NCBI GenBank assembly: GCA_041665065.1
Contig: JBAYJM010000014.1
Coordinates: 1-32,637, forward strand
Reading direction: 5' to 3'
From: JBAYJM01 sp041665065
GTDB lineage: Bacteria; Patescibacteriota; Patescibacteriia; 2-01-FULL-39-33
Length of the DNA stretch: 32,637 nucleotides
Below, piece after piece: positions 21,913-29,399 of the stretch. The notes beneath the pieces are model-generated. The model did no database searches. It saw only the letters and a program-made list of their open reading frames with translations, and was not told the DNA's origin. Within the stretch, counting starts at the first letter, position 1; every line of letters starts with the position of its first letter. Made by a program: the position numbers and the translations under genes.

Positions 21913-22743
21913 TTATTTTAACGAAAGCAAATAAGCATTTCTAAGCAGGCAAGCAACAGTAAGCGGGCCAACACCGCCTGGAACGGGTGAGATATAGGAA
22001 GCAACTTCCATAACACAGGGATCAACGTCGCCGACCGTTTTCCCATCCAATTTATTTATACCAACGTCAATAATTATGGCGCCACTTTTTACGCTTTCTT
22101 TTTTAAGCGCATAAGCTTGGCCAAGAGCAATAATTACAATATCATATTTTTGACAGTTCTCGGGAATTTTCTCGCTGGCATTAATTGAATTAATGCCCAG
22201 ATTTTTTTTCAAATATTTTTCAATGCCATCTATAAATATTTGGCTTTTCCCGATTATTAAAGTTTTTTTGTCGGCTAGATTTTCTTTGGTTTCTTTGAGC
22301 AGCTCAATTATGGAATCAATGGTCGGGGGAGTTACTTTGTTATTTAAAGGATGAAAGCCGTCGACGTCCTTGTCGGGGCTGATAGCATTAATAATTTTTT
22401 GGGTATTGTAATATTCTGGCAAAGGCAATTGGACAATGATTGCATCAATTGAGCCGTCTCTGTTTAAAAAATCTATCATTTGCAAAATTTCTTCTTCGGA
22501 AATATTACTGCAACAATTTTGATTGCAGATATATTTATGAAATTCAATTCCAACGGTTTCGGATGCTTTTTCTTTTAATTTGATATATAAATCGGAAGCC
22601 GGATCGTCGCCGATTAAAATAGCGGCAAGTCCGGGCCGTCTGAAATCTTTTTCGATTTTCTTTTTTAAATCAACTTTAATGATATCGGCCAGTATTTGGC
22701 CGTTTAAAATTTCAGCTTTATTTTTAGACTCGGTAGTTTGCAT
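21913..22743 (-). CDS. folD: Bifunctional methylene-THF dehydrogenase/cyclohydrolase FolD, with a divergent cofactor domain
   Basis: FolD interconverts 5,10-methylene-THF, methenyl-THF and 10-formyl-THF. The catalytic half is typical: DLYIKLKEKASETVGI (Tyr53, Lys57), AIIVQLPLPE, SPDKDVDGFHPLN and the end PVPGGVGPLTVACLL. The dinucleotide-binding half is not: the usual GRS-x-IVG-x-P turn reads IIGKSQIFIDGIEK (about 164-176), and the CHS-x-T strand after it is absent. Either the NADP site is altered or the enzyme works mainly as a cyclohydrolase. The gene overlaps the end of glyA by 20 bp, so the two form one operon feeding one-carbon units from serine into the folate pool. Confidence 0.92.
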   Translation of the reverse strand: MQTTESKNKAEILNGQILADIIKVDLKKKIEKDFRRPGLAAILIGDDPASDLYIKLKEKASETVGIEFHKYICNQNCCSNISEEEILQMIDFLNRDGSIDAIIVQLPLPEYYNTQKIINAISPDKDVDGFHPLNNKVTPPTIDSIIELLKETKENLADKKTLIIGKSQIFIDGIEKYLKKNLGINSINASEKIPENCQKYDIVIIALGQAYALKKESVKSGAIIIDVGINKLDGKTVGDVDPCVMEVASYISPVPGGVGPLTVACLLRNAYLLSLK

Positions 22744-23968
22744 AAATTGGAAATTTATCAGTCAGCGCCTTAACTTCGATTTTTATTTTTTCTCTTGTTG
22801 ATTGATCAACCGGATTTTTTAAAATTTGCGAAATCCAATTACCAATTATTTTCATTTCTTCTTCCTTCATTCCTCTGGTTGTCAGGGCTGGAGTGCCGAT
22901 TCTTATTCCGGAAGGATTAAATGGCGTAGAGGGGTCATAAGGAATGGTATTAAAATTAGTGTAAATCTCGGCCTCAGCTAATAAATTGGCGCATTCCTTG
23001 CCCATTAAACTTACCGATCTGCAATCAACTAATAGCAAATGATTATCTGTTCCGTCTGAAATAATTTTTAGACCATTATTCTTGAGCGTTTCAGCCAATG
23101 TTTGCGTATTTAAAATAGTCTGTTTTTGTTTTTGTTTAAAGGCCTCGGTGGTAGCTTCCCAAAAACAAATAGCCTTAGCAGCAGTCATGTTATCAAGTGG
23201 CCCGCCTTGCAAACCGGGAAATATAGCTTTATCAATTTGGATTGAGTATTGTTTTTTAGAAATAATCAGTGCACTTCTTGGTCCGGATAATGTTTTGTGT
23301 GTTGTCGAGGTTACAATATCAGCATGCGGAAACGGCGATGGATGAACGCCAGCAATGATTAGGCCGATGATATGGCAAATATCGGCTAAAAGAATAGCCC
23401 CAACTTTATCAGCAATGGCTTTAAATCTCTCAAAATCAATAGTTCTGGGGTAAGCAGTCGCTCCGCAAACAATCATTTTTGGCTGTTCGGCTAATGCAAT
23501 CCTTTCTACCTCGTCATAATCTATCCTGCCCGTTTCTTCTTTTACTCCATAATGTATAAAGTTAAAAAGTTTTCCTGAAAAGTTGACCGGACTGCCATGA
23601 GTTAAGTGTCCTCCTTGGCTTAAGTTCATTCCCATAATTTTATCGCCAGGTGTAAGCAACCCTAAATAGCAAGCAAGATTTGCTGAGCTTCCAGAGTGAG
23701 GCTGGACATTGGCCGACCATTCTTCTTCAGAAAGTTCAAACATTTTCAAGGCATTGCTCTTAGCCATGTTTTCAATCTCATCGACAAACTGGTTGCCAGT
23801 GTAATATCTTTTGGCCGGGTAGCCCTCAGAATATTTATTGGAAAGAGGTGATCCCATTGCCTTTAGAACATTTTCGGATGCATAGTTTTCGGATGCAATC
23901 ATGACTAGCCCATTGCGTTGCCTGTCAGCCTCTTTATTTATTAAATCAAAAATTTCTTGGTAACCCAT
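22724..23968 (-). CDS. glyA: Serine hydroxymethyltransferase
   Basis: A PLP enzyme that splits serine to glycine and gives methylene-THF, the substrate of FolD next door. The 414-residue length is normal. Visible are MIASENYASENVLKAMGSPL, NKYSEGYPAKRYYTG, QPHSGSSANLA, GHLTHGSPVNFSG, the PLP-lysine segment STTHKTLSGPR (Lys225), and GLQGGPLDNMTAAKA. GIRIGTPALTTRG near the C-terminus binds substrate. The start MGYQEIF lies close to a divergent rsmE gene, and a minus-strand promoter is seen at 23997-24025. There is no SD sequence. Identification is secure. Confidence 0.98.
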   Translation of the reverse strand: MGYQEIFDLINKEADRQRNGLVMIASENYASENVLKAMGSPLSNKYSEGYPAKRYYTGNQFVDEIENMAKSNALKMFELSEEEWSANVQPHSGSSANLACYLGLLTPGDKIMGMNLSQGGHLTHGSPVNFSGKLFNFIHYGVKEETGRIDYDEVERIALAEQPKMIVCGATAYPRTIDFERFKAIADKVGAILLADICHIIGLIIAGVHPSPFPHADIVTSTTHKTLSGPRSALIISKKQYSIQIDKAIFPGLQGGPLDNMTAAKAICFWEATTEAFKQKQKQTILNTQTLAETLKNNGLKIISDGTDNHLLLVDCRSVSLMGKECANLLAEAEIYTNFNTIPYDPSTPFNPSGIRIGTPALTTRGMKEEEMKIIGNWISQILKNPVDQSTREKIKIEVKALTDKFPIYANYRV

Positions 23969-23989
23969 GGAAATTGAATTATGAATTTA

Positions 23990-23998
23990 TGGTATAAT
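23990..23998 (+). promoter_or_regulatory. Extended -10 promoter of rsmE
   Basis: TGG-TATAAT occupies 23990-23998. A TTGAAT lies at 23974, but the spacing (13 bp) is too short for a normal -35. Transcription should start near 24005, and the ATG is at 24036. Confidence 0.6.
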
Positions 23999-24025
23999 GT
24001 TACTATATTTTACTTAATTTTTCAA
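23997..24025 (-). promoter_or_regulatory. Candidate promoter of glyA-folD, overlapping that of rsmE
   Basis: On the minus strand TTGAAA (24020-24025) and TAACAT (23997-24002) are 17 bp apart. Its -10 overlaps the rsmE -10 by two bases, so the two divergent promoters should compete. Confidence 0.5.
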
Positions 24026-24035
24026 TTTTAGCTAT

Positions 24036-24761
24036 ATGCATAGATTTTATCAGCCGGTAGAGGCTTTCGCGGGGAATTATATCAATTCTGAGGATAGAAA
24101 ATTCATAAGTCAGCTGTCAAAAGTTTTGCGGGTCAAAGAGGGTGACAGGTTTATGATTTTTGACGGGTCGGGATATGAATATTTGTCCCAGCTTGTTTCC
24201 TTGACCCCGGCCTTGGTAAAGTTTTTAATTATTGATAAAAAATTAGGCGAGGCTGAATTAAAAAAAGAAATTATTATTTATCCATCACTTTTAAAATCTG
24301 ATAAGTTCGATTGGGTGTTGCAAAAGGTGACTGAGTTAGGAGTTAAAAAAATCGTGCCAGTGGTTTCCGACAGATGTATTGTTAGAGATATCTCATCGGC
24401 GAAAGAGTCAAGGTATTTGGAGATATTAAAGGAGGCGACCGAACAATGCGGTGGAGCAATTATCCCCAAATTTGATAATATTTTTGATTTTGAAGGCGCA
24501 ATTAGGTCTGCTTCTGAGGATGATGGACTTAAATTGATTGCTTGGGAGAAAGACAAGGAAAATACTTTTGGAGAATTGGCCGGGAAAATTAGAGCAGCTT
24601 CAAAAGTTCATATATTCATCGGTCCGGAGGGCGGCTATGGAGAAAGTGAGATAGAATATGCTTTAAATAGCGGTATACGACCGTTTAGTTTGGGTTCAAG
24701 AATTTTGCGCGCCGAGACAGCTTCTTTGCATTTGGTTTCATTGTTGATAAGCCAGCTTTAG
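24036..24761 (+). CDS. rsmE: 16S rRNA m3U1498 methyltransferase RsmE
   Basis: RsmE methylates N3 of U1498 in the 16S rRNA decoding region. It is a SPOUT-fold enzyme with an N-terminal PUA-like part: MHRFYQPVEAFAGNYI, then LSKVLRVKEGDRFMIFDG. The catalytic half has KSDKFDWVLQKVTELGVKKIVP, RCIVRD, RYLEILKEATEQCGG, then the trefoil-knot SAM site FIGPEGGYGESEIEYAL and SLGSRILRAETASLHL. At 241 residues it is complete. It is transcribed away from glyA, and no SD sequence is visible. The small gene at 24837 begins 75 bp after its stop, with its own promoter. Confidence 0.97.
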   Translation: MHRFYQPVEAFAGNYINSEDRKFISQLSKVLRVKEGDRFMIFDGSGYEYLSQLVSLTPALVKFLIIDKKLGEAELKKEIIIYPSLLKSDKFDWVLQKVTELGVKKIVPVVSDRCIVRDISSAKESRYLEILKEATEQCGGAIIPKFDNIFDFEGAIRSASEDDGLKLIAWEKDKENTFGELAGKIRAASKVHIFIGPEGGYGESEIEYALNSGIRPFSLGSRILRAETASLHLVSLLISQL

Positions 24762-24775
24762 ATATAGAAATTTTG

Positions 24776-24784
24776 TGATATAAT
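24776..24784 (+). promoter_or_regulatory. Extended -10 promoter of the 24837 gene
   Basis: TGA-TATAAT (24776-24784) lies just after the rsmE stop. A weak TTTAGA at 24757-24762 is 16 bp upstream. Transcription should start near 24791, leaving about 45 nt before the ATG. Confidence 0.6.
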
Positions 24785-24836
24785 CTGGGCAGTACAAACG
24801 GCCTATTTTTTGTTGGATTAAGGGGGGATATCCAAG

Positions 24837-25139
24837 ATGAAAGGCGACGACTACATCGATGATGGTTCACCTATTCCAGAAGTAATGGTGGAGTTCCATC
24901 GGATCGACGGTATTCTTATGTGGGTCATTTGGAAGAGGCCAACCTATAGAACTATCTTCGAGAGGTTGTGGAGTGATCTTAGTAGTGAAGGGATTATCAG
25001 AGCACTTGATTTATTGGCCTTAGCACAACTGGCCTTGGTATCAAATGGTCAGTTAATGCCATCTCTGAGTTCCGTCTCTGAGCAGATTCAGGTAATGTAT
25101 ATGGCGTGGCTGAAGGAAGCTACTAAACCACCATCTTGA
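24837..25139 (+). CDS. Small protein of unknown function, 100 residues
   Basis: The product begins MKGDDYIDDGSPIPEVMVEF. It appears soluble: a predicted beta-rich first third (VEFHRIDGILMWVIWKRP), then two helices (RTIFERLWSDLSSEGIIRAL and DLLALAQLALVSNG) and a third near the end (SVSEQIQVMYMAWLKEA). A strong SD (AGGGGGG) stands nine bases before the ATG, an extended -10 promoter lies upstream, and a terminator starts at the stop codon. The GC content is higher than in rsmE and the NUDIX gene beside it. These traits match the other presumed acquired single genes in the window. No family is recognised. Confidence 0.65.
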   Translation: MKGDDYIDDGSPIPEVMVEFHRIDGILMWVIWKRPTYRTIFERLWSDLSSEGIIRALDLLALAQLALVSNGQLMPSLSSVSEQIQVMYMAWLKEATKPPS

Positions 25140-25178
25140 CCCCGCTTTGCGCAACGGCGCTGGCGGGTATTTTATTTT
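25139..25178 (+). terminator. Terminator of the 24837 gene
   Basis: An ACCC/GGGT and GC/GC stem with one bulged C is capped by GCGC-AACG-GCGC (25139-25168), followed by ATTTTATTTT. The T-rich tail runs into the 3' end of the convergent NUDIX gene. Confidence 0.75.
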
Positions 25179-25633
25179 AAGTTTATATAATTTTCAATAA
25201 CCGGTTTTACATTGGGGGCGCAGTCATCTGGTAAATTATTTATATCAAACCATTCCATTTTTAATGTTTGTTCTCCAGCTATTGGTTCTTGATCTATTGT
25301 GGCTAAATAATGAATTAGGATAATTGCTTCAGGCTGCTCACTTCCTGTTTCTGGTATTTCATTCCAGACTATCATTGGCTTAAGCGGTTTGATTAATTTT
25401 ACTTCTAATCCAATTTCTTCTTTAGCTTCGCGAATAGCGTTTTCTTCCAAATCCATTCCTTTTAAAATTTTGCCGCCACAAAACTTCCATTTTAACTGTT
25501 CAATGGGTTTATCTCCGTGTTTGACGAGCAGGGTTTTTTCTATTCCGTCCCGCATCTGAATTATGACCGGACCGGAGGCAATCATGTTTTTGAAAATCCC
25601 TATTTCGCCTTCAATTGTTTTGTTGATATCCAT
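25172..25633 (-). CDS. NUDIX hydrolase
   Basis: The Nudix box is at residues 54-76: GKILKGM, then the catalytic core REAKEEIGL (Arg68, Glu69, Glu72, Glu73). The first glutamate of the canonical G-x5-E pattern is Met60 here; the core metal-binding glutamates are intact, so activity is likely. The rest of the 153-residue protein is a normal single NUDIX fold (AIILIHYLATIDQEP, EWFDINNLP). Such enzymes clean oxidised or excess nucleoside diphosphate derivatives, but the substrate cannot be read from the sequence. The gene is close to elp3 on the same strand (41 bp apart) and may share its transcript. There is no SD sequence. Confidence 0.9.
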   Translation of the reverse strand: MDINKTIEGEIGIFKNMIASGPVIIQMRDGIEKTLLVKHGDKPIEQLKWKFCGGKILKGMDLEENAIREAKEEIGLEVKLIKPLKPMIVWNEIPETGSEQPEAIILIHYLATIDQEPIAGEQTLKMEWFDINNLPDDCAPNVKPVIENYINLK

Positions 25634-25674
25634 GGCCTTGGATAATTGAAAATTTTATAGTTTTTAAATTAACA

Positions 25675-27255
25675 TTATATTAATGTTCTGGTCATGTAGT
25701 TGCCTTCTAATTTATAGCCATTGTTCTCATAATATTTTCTGACTCCAATTCCTGAGATGACGGCAATTTTTTTAAGTTTATGTTTCTTGGTGATTTTTTC
25801 CGCTTCTAGTAATAATTTTTTCCCAAACCCCATGTGCTGGACATCACCTTCTTTGCCCAAAGAAACCAATTGGCCGTAAGTATGCAGTTCTCTGACAAGC
25901 GAAGCCCCCTTTAATTCTTGAATAAAATTATTGTCGCTATTATTAACTCTTAATCTTAAAAAAGCATACAGGATTTTTTCATCTTTTGATTCAAAAGAAA
26001 TAAAATATTCTTTTCCATTGTTGGCTTCGTATTCTCTGATTTTTACTTTCAACTTTTTACTTTCAACTTGAAACTTGCCGTCTTTGTCGGCATGTCCTGC
26101 TTCCCGACATCTGATGCATTGGCATGACCAGCCGTCTTTTTTGGAATTATTGGAAATCAATTGTCTTAGATTTGTAATCTTATTTCCGCTGGTAATGCTT
26201 TCTTCTGGAATATCTCTGATTAATCTGGTGATGCGTACAAATGGCGGAGTTATTTTCTTAATTTTTATAATCAATCCTGCCAACTGCTTATCTGTGTATG
26301 ATTTGTATTTTCCTTTCTTCCATAATTTATACAAATCAGCATGCTCATTAACTACGCAAGGATAAATTTTAATCATGTCTGGCATGTAATCCGGTGAGGA
26401 ATATAATTTTTTAAACATCGCCAAATCTTTAGCGGGTGATGAACCGGGCAAATTTAACATGATGTGATAATTGATTTTAAACCCCGCTTCTTTAAGTAGG
26501 TTGATTGCTTTAATGCTTTGGTGATTGTCGTGGCCTCGGCGGTTTAATTTTAAAATTGCATCATCAATGTGCTGGATGCCAAGTTCGACTCTAGTACAGC
26601 CCAACTCCCTCATGCGAGCCACTTCTTTTTTGGTAATATAATCAGGACGCGTTTCTAGGGTTAGTCCGATGCAACGGTGTTTGGTCCTTTCATTTAGTTT
26701 TTGGGCTTTGGCAAGGTCAGTTGCGGTTCTGCCATTTAGGGCATCTAGGCATCTTTTGATGAACCAATTCTGATATTTTTTTGGCAAGTAAGACCAAGTA
26801 CCGCCCATGACTATTAATTCCACTTTTTCTGTGGAGTGGCCGTTGGCTCTCAGGGCGTTAAGTCTGATCTGAATCTGCTTGTAGGGGTCGAATTTGGCCA
26901 GAATTGCCCTCATGACGGCCGGTTCATTCGATAAATAACTTTTAGGCATGTTTTTTTCGCTCGGGCAATAAAGGCAGTTTCCAGGGCATGGGAAAGTCTT
27001 GGTGAGTGCCGAAATTACTGCCACCCCTGAAAGTGTCCTAATGGCTCTTTTTACCAAAAATCGTTCAATTTTTGTGTTTGATTTTATTTTGCCAGCCTTA
27101 ACCAATCTATGATAAGCTGATAGAAGCTTAGATTTCTCCGGCGAGGAGATTTTAAATTTTCCAAATTCGCGTCGGGCAATGTTAAAAAACTCCTTTTCTG
27201 TGGCAGGATTTCTGGAAATAATCTTACTTAGGATTGTTTGGATAGAGTCAGTCAT
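25675..27255 (-). CDS. elp3: Elp3-like tRNA uridine(34) acetyltransferase (radical SAM + GNAT)
   Basis: Elp3 uses SAM and acetyl-CoA to put a carboxymethyl group on C5 of the wobble uridine (cm5U34). Bacterial and archaeal Elp3 can act without the other Elongator subunits. The start chosen is the Met at 27255 (MTDSIQTILSK), 16 residues inside the longest frame, because the upstream part would overlap the divergent gene. The 526-residue protein has the Fe-S motif CPGNCLYCP (Cys90, 94, 97), ELIVMGGTWSYLP, the TLETRPDYI segment, GCTRVELGIQ, the zinc-type CQCIRC and a C-terminal GNAT with QHMGFGKKLL (from 473) and YYENNGYKLEG. A lysine-rich in-frame insert (FQVESKKLKVKI) separates the two enzyme domains. 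Its divergent neighbour is a Trm9-like methyltransferase, the next step of the eukaryotic pathway. Confidence 0.97.
   Translation of the reverse strand: MTDSIQTILSKIISRNPATEKEFFNIARREFGKFKISSPEKSKLLSAYHRLVKAGKIKSNTKIERFLVKRAIRTLSGVAVISALTKTFPCPGNCLYCPSEKNMPKSYLSNEPAVMRAILAKFDPYKQIQIRLNALRANGHSTEKVELIVMGGTWSYLPKKYQNWFIKRCLDALNGRTATDLAKAQKLNERTKHRCIGLTLETRPDYITKKEVARMRELGCTRVELGIQHIDDAILKLNRRGHDNHQSIKAINLLKEAGFKINYHIMLNLPGSSPAKDLAMFKKLYSSPDYMPDMIKIYPCVVNEHADLYKLWKKGKYKSYTDKQLAGLIIKIKKITPPFVRITRLIRDIPEESITSGNKITNLRQLISNNSKKDGWSCQCIRCREAGHADKDGKFQVESKKLKVKIREYEANNGKEYFISFESKDEKILYAFLRLRVNNSDNNFIQELKGASLVRELHTYGQLVSLGKEGDVQHMGFGKKLLLEAEKITKKHKLKKIAVISGIGVRKYYENNGYKLEGNYMTRTLI
26041..26075 (-). repeat. 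Simple AAGTTGAAAGT-type repeat inserted in frame in elp3
   Basis: On the minus strand two tandem copies of a unit close to GTTGAAAGTAAAAA encode FQVESKKLKVK between the radical SAM and GNAT domains. The same kind of AAGT/AAAAGT sequence makes up the inverted repeat at 13923-13998, so this is likely a low-complexity repeat family of the genome. Confidence 0.5.
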
Positions 27256-27283
27256 TGTAAACAGTTTATCAAATATTATACTT

Positions 27284-28012
27284 ATGAAAGCCAAAAATGT
27301 CAATAGAATTTTAATTGAAACGAAGCAAATTTACGATAAAATTGCGCCAAGTTTTGCTATTACTCGGGACAAGTGGTGGCAAGCATTTGGTAATTTTCAA
27401 AAATATGTCAAAGACAGAGGCAGTGTTTTAGACTTGGGGTGCGGTAATGGAAGAATGGCGAAGTTATTTGAAAATACCGGTATAAGTTACTTGGGAATTG
27501 ATAATTCACAGGAATTGATTAAAATTGGCAAGGAAAGATTTAAGGATCATAAAAATATAAGTTTTGAGGTAGGGGATGTGGTTGATTTGCATCTAGCCGA
27601 TAATAGTTGCGATCTGATTCTAATGATTGCGGCTTTGCATCATATTCCCACTAAAGAGCTTAGGCTAAAAATTTTGGCGGATATTTATAAGGCAATGAAA
27701 AACGACTCAGTTTTGGTTTTGTATAATTGGAATTTGTGGCAATGGGGATATAGAAAAAAATATTGGCCAAGGCTTTTAGATTATAAATTTAAAATAAAAA
27801 ATGGCGTTTGGAGCCTGAAAGACGCTTTTATTCCTTGGAAGTTGATTGGCAATACAAACCAAAGGTATGTCCATTCTTTTGCCCTTGGTGAATTAAAAAA
27901 ATTATTGATAAAATCAGGATTCAAAATTGAATCAGCAGACTATGAAAATTTTGGCAAGAGGGCATCTTTTTTTAATGGCTTTAATTCTGTGGTTATTGCC
28001 AGAAAAAAGTGA
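27284..28012 (+). CDS. Trm9/ALKBH8-like tRNA methyltransferase
   Basis: A class I SAM methyltransferase of 242 residues. The start chosen is the ATG at 27284 (MKAKNVNRILIETKQIYDKI), not the longer frame from 27179, which runs inside elp3. The N-terminus IYDKIAPSFAITRDKWW resembles the Trm9 start (a Y-x2-IA-P-x-F-x3-R pattern). Motif I is VLDLGCGNGR (48-57), motif II LGIDNS (70-74), motif IV DLILMIAALHHIPT (110-123), and YNWNLWQW plus RYVHSFALGELKKLLIKSGF match the later part of that family. Yeast Trm9 methylates cm5U34 to mcm5U34 after Elp3 has acted. Here it faces away from an elp3 gene with only 28 bp between the starts. The Trm9 call is a strong resemblance; a Trm112 partner is not in the window. 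Confidence 0.8.
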   Translation: MKAKNVNRILIETKQIYDKIAPSFAITRDKWWQAFGNFQKYVKDRGSVLDLGCGNGRMAKLFENTGISYLGIDNSQELIKIGKERFKDHKNISFEVGDVVDLHLADNSCDLILMIAALHHIPTKELRLKILADIYKAMKNDSVLVLYNWNLWQWGYRKKYWPRLLDYKFKIKNGVWSLKDAFIPWKLIGNTNQRYVHSFALGELKKLLIKSGFKIESADYENFGKRASFFNGFNSVVIARKK

Positions 28013-28018
28013 TAAAAT
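28010..28018 (+). promoter_or_regulatory. Extended -10 promoter overlapping a stop codon
   Basis: TGA-TAAAAT at 28010-28018: the TGA is the stop of the Trm9-like gene and also the extended -10 element. Transcription would start near 28025, almost at the next ATG (28028), so the mRNA would be nearly leaderless. Confidence 0.45.
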
Positions 28019-28027
28019 TAATCTATT

Positions 28028-29395
28028 ATGATTATAAATAAATCAATTTTCCGGGAGTATGACATAAGAGGAAAATATCCCGATGAAATAAATGAGCAGA
28101 TAGCTGAAGCAATTGCTAGTGCTTTTGCCATTAATTTTAAAATTAAAAAAATCGCTTTAGCAAAAGATAAAAGACCGCAATCAGATCGGATTTATGAGCA
28201 TGTCAAAGCCGGATTGCTTAAGGCTGGATGCGAAGTTTATGAAATGGGCCAGCAGAGTACGCCGGAATTGTATTTTGCTGTAGGATTTAAAAATTTGGAT
28301 GGCGGATTGATGGTTACGGCCTCACATAATCCAAACGGCTATACCGGACTCAAGCTAGTAAATAAAAATGGCTTGGCAATTGGGACCAAAAACGGCTTGG
28401 TTGGCGTTGCTGATTCGGCTCAGAAAATTTTAGATAAAAAAATAATTTTAAAAAACAGCCGGAAGAAAATAAAACAGTTGGATATCTTGCATGATTATTA
28501 TAAATTTGTTTATTCTTTTATTGACTATGGAAAATTAAAAAATCTCAAGACGGTTTTGGATGTCAGCGGGGGATCAGCCGCAAAAATAGTCGAATATTTT
28601 TTTATCAGGATGTCTGGGCAGAATATCAAGATGAATTTCAGGAAAGATAAATTCAAAGACCATGGACTGAATCCGATGTTGCCGGAAAATTATAAAAACA
28701 TTGAAAAGGAAGTCCTTAAAAGCGAATCAGATTTAGGAATTATTTGGGACGGCGATGGCGATAGGATAATTTTTATTGATGATAAGGGAAAATTCATTGA
28801 GCCGTATTATATAAATTGTTTGCTGGCCGAAATATTTTTAAGCAAGGTTAAAAAAAATAAAAAAATTGTTATTGATGGCAGGATGCAACTGGCCATAAAA
28901 AAAGTAATAGCTGAAAATCAGGGGCAGACAGTAGTGTCTCGGTCAGGCTATAGTAATTTGGTGGCAGAAATGCAGAGGCAGAAGGTTTTGTTTGGCTGTG
29001 AAAATTCAGGCCATTATTTGTTTAATTTATCGTTGGTTTATGACGGAAAAAATTTCATCTGCGGTGATGGCATAATTCCTGCTCTAATGATCATTGAATA
29101 TTTGAGCGAAAAGGGCATGAAGATATCTGATGCAATTAGTATTTTTAAAAAAGAATATAAGATATCTGGTGAAATAAATTTGAAAAATAATAATTTTACC
29201 AAGTCGGCTTTGAAATTAAAAAATAAGTTCAAATTTGATGCCGATGAAACTGATGGCATATCAATGGGCAATGGTGAATGGTTTTTTAATGTCAGAAAAT
29301 CCAATACGGAACCTCTTATTAGGATAAATATCGAGGCTAAAGAAAAAAAGAAAATAATGGAATTAAAAAAGGAATTAATTAACTTAACAAAATAA
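28028..29395 (+). CDS. Phosphomannomutase/phosphoglucomutase (AlgC-like)
   Basis: Interconverts hexose 6-phosphate and 1-phosphate to feed sugar-nucleotide synthesis. Visible are the start IFREYDIRGKYPDEI, the phosphoserine loop MVTASHNPNGYTGLKL (Ser99), the magnesium loop WDGDGDRIIF (Asp241, 243, 245), the sugar loop CENSGHYLF and the C-terminal phosphate loop RKSNTEPLIRI. At 455 residues it is complete. It opens the surface-sugar cluster with two or more glycosyltransferases downstream, so a role in making GDP-mannose or glucose 1-phosphate for surface glycans is likely. The exact sugar specificity is not readable from the sequence. Its expression signal at 28010-28018 lies inside the end of the preceding gene. 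Confidence 0.95.
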   Translation: MIINKSIFREYDIRGKYPDEINEQIAEAIASAFAINFKIKKIALAKDKRPQSDRIYEHVKAGLLKAGCEVYEMGQQSTPELYFAVGFKNLDGGLMVTASHNPNGYTGLKLVNKNGLAIGTKNGLVGVADSAQKILDKKIILKNSRKKIKQLDILHDYYKFVYSFIDYGKLKNLKTVLDVSGGSAAKIVEYFFIRMSGQNIKMNFRKDKFKDHGLNPMLPENYKNIEKEVLKSESDLGIIWDGDGDRIIFIDDKGKFIEPYYINCLLAEIFLSKVKKNKKIVIDGRMQLAIKKVIAENQGQTVVSRSGYSNLVAEMQRQKVLFGCENSGHYLFNLSLVYDGKNFICGDGIIPALMIIEYLSEKGMKISDAISIFKKEYKISGEINLKNNNFTKSALKLKNKFKFDADETDGISMGNGEWFFNVRKSNTEPLIRINIEAKEKKKIMELKKELINLTK

Positions 29396-29399
29396 ACCT

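Noticed and set aside
27179..27283. An upstream extension of the Trm9-like gene starting at 27179
   Set aside because: These codons lie within the start of elp3 on the other strand. The Trm9-like family match begins at the ATG at 27284.
27256..27303. A 16-residue N-terminal extension of Elp3
   Set aside because: It would overlap the start of the divergent gene. The Met at 27255 gives a normal Elp3 start.
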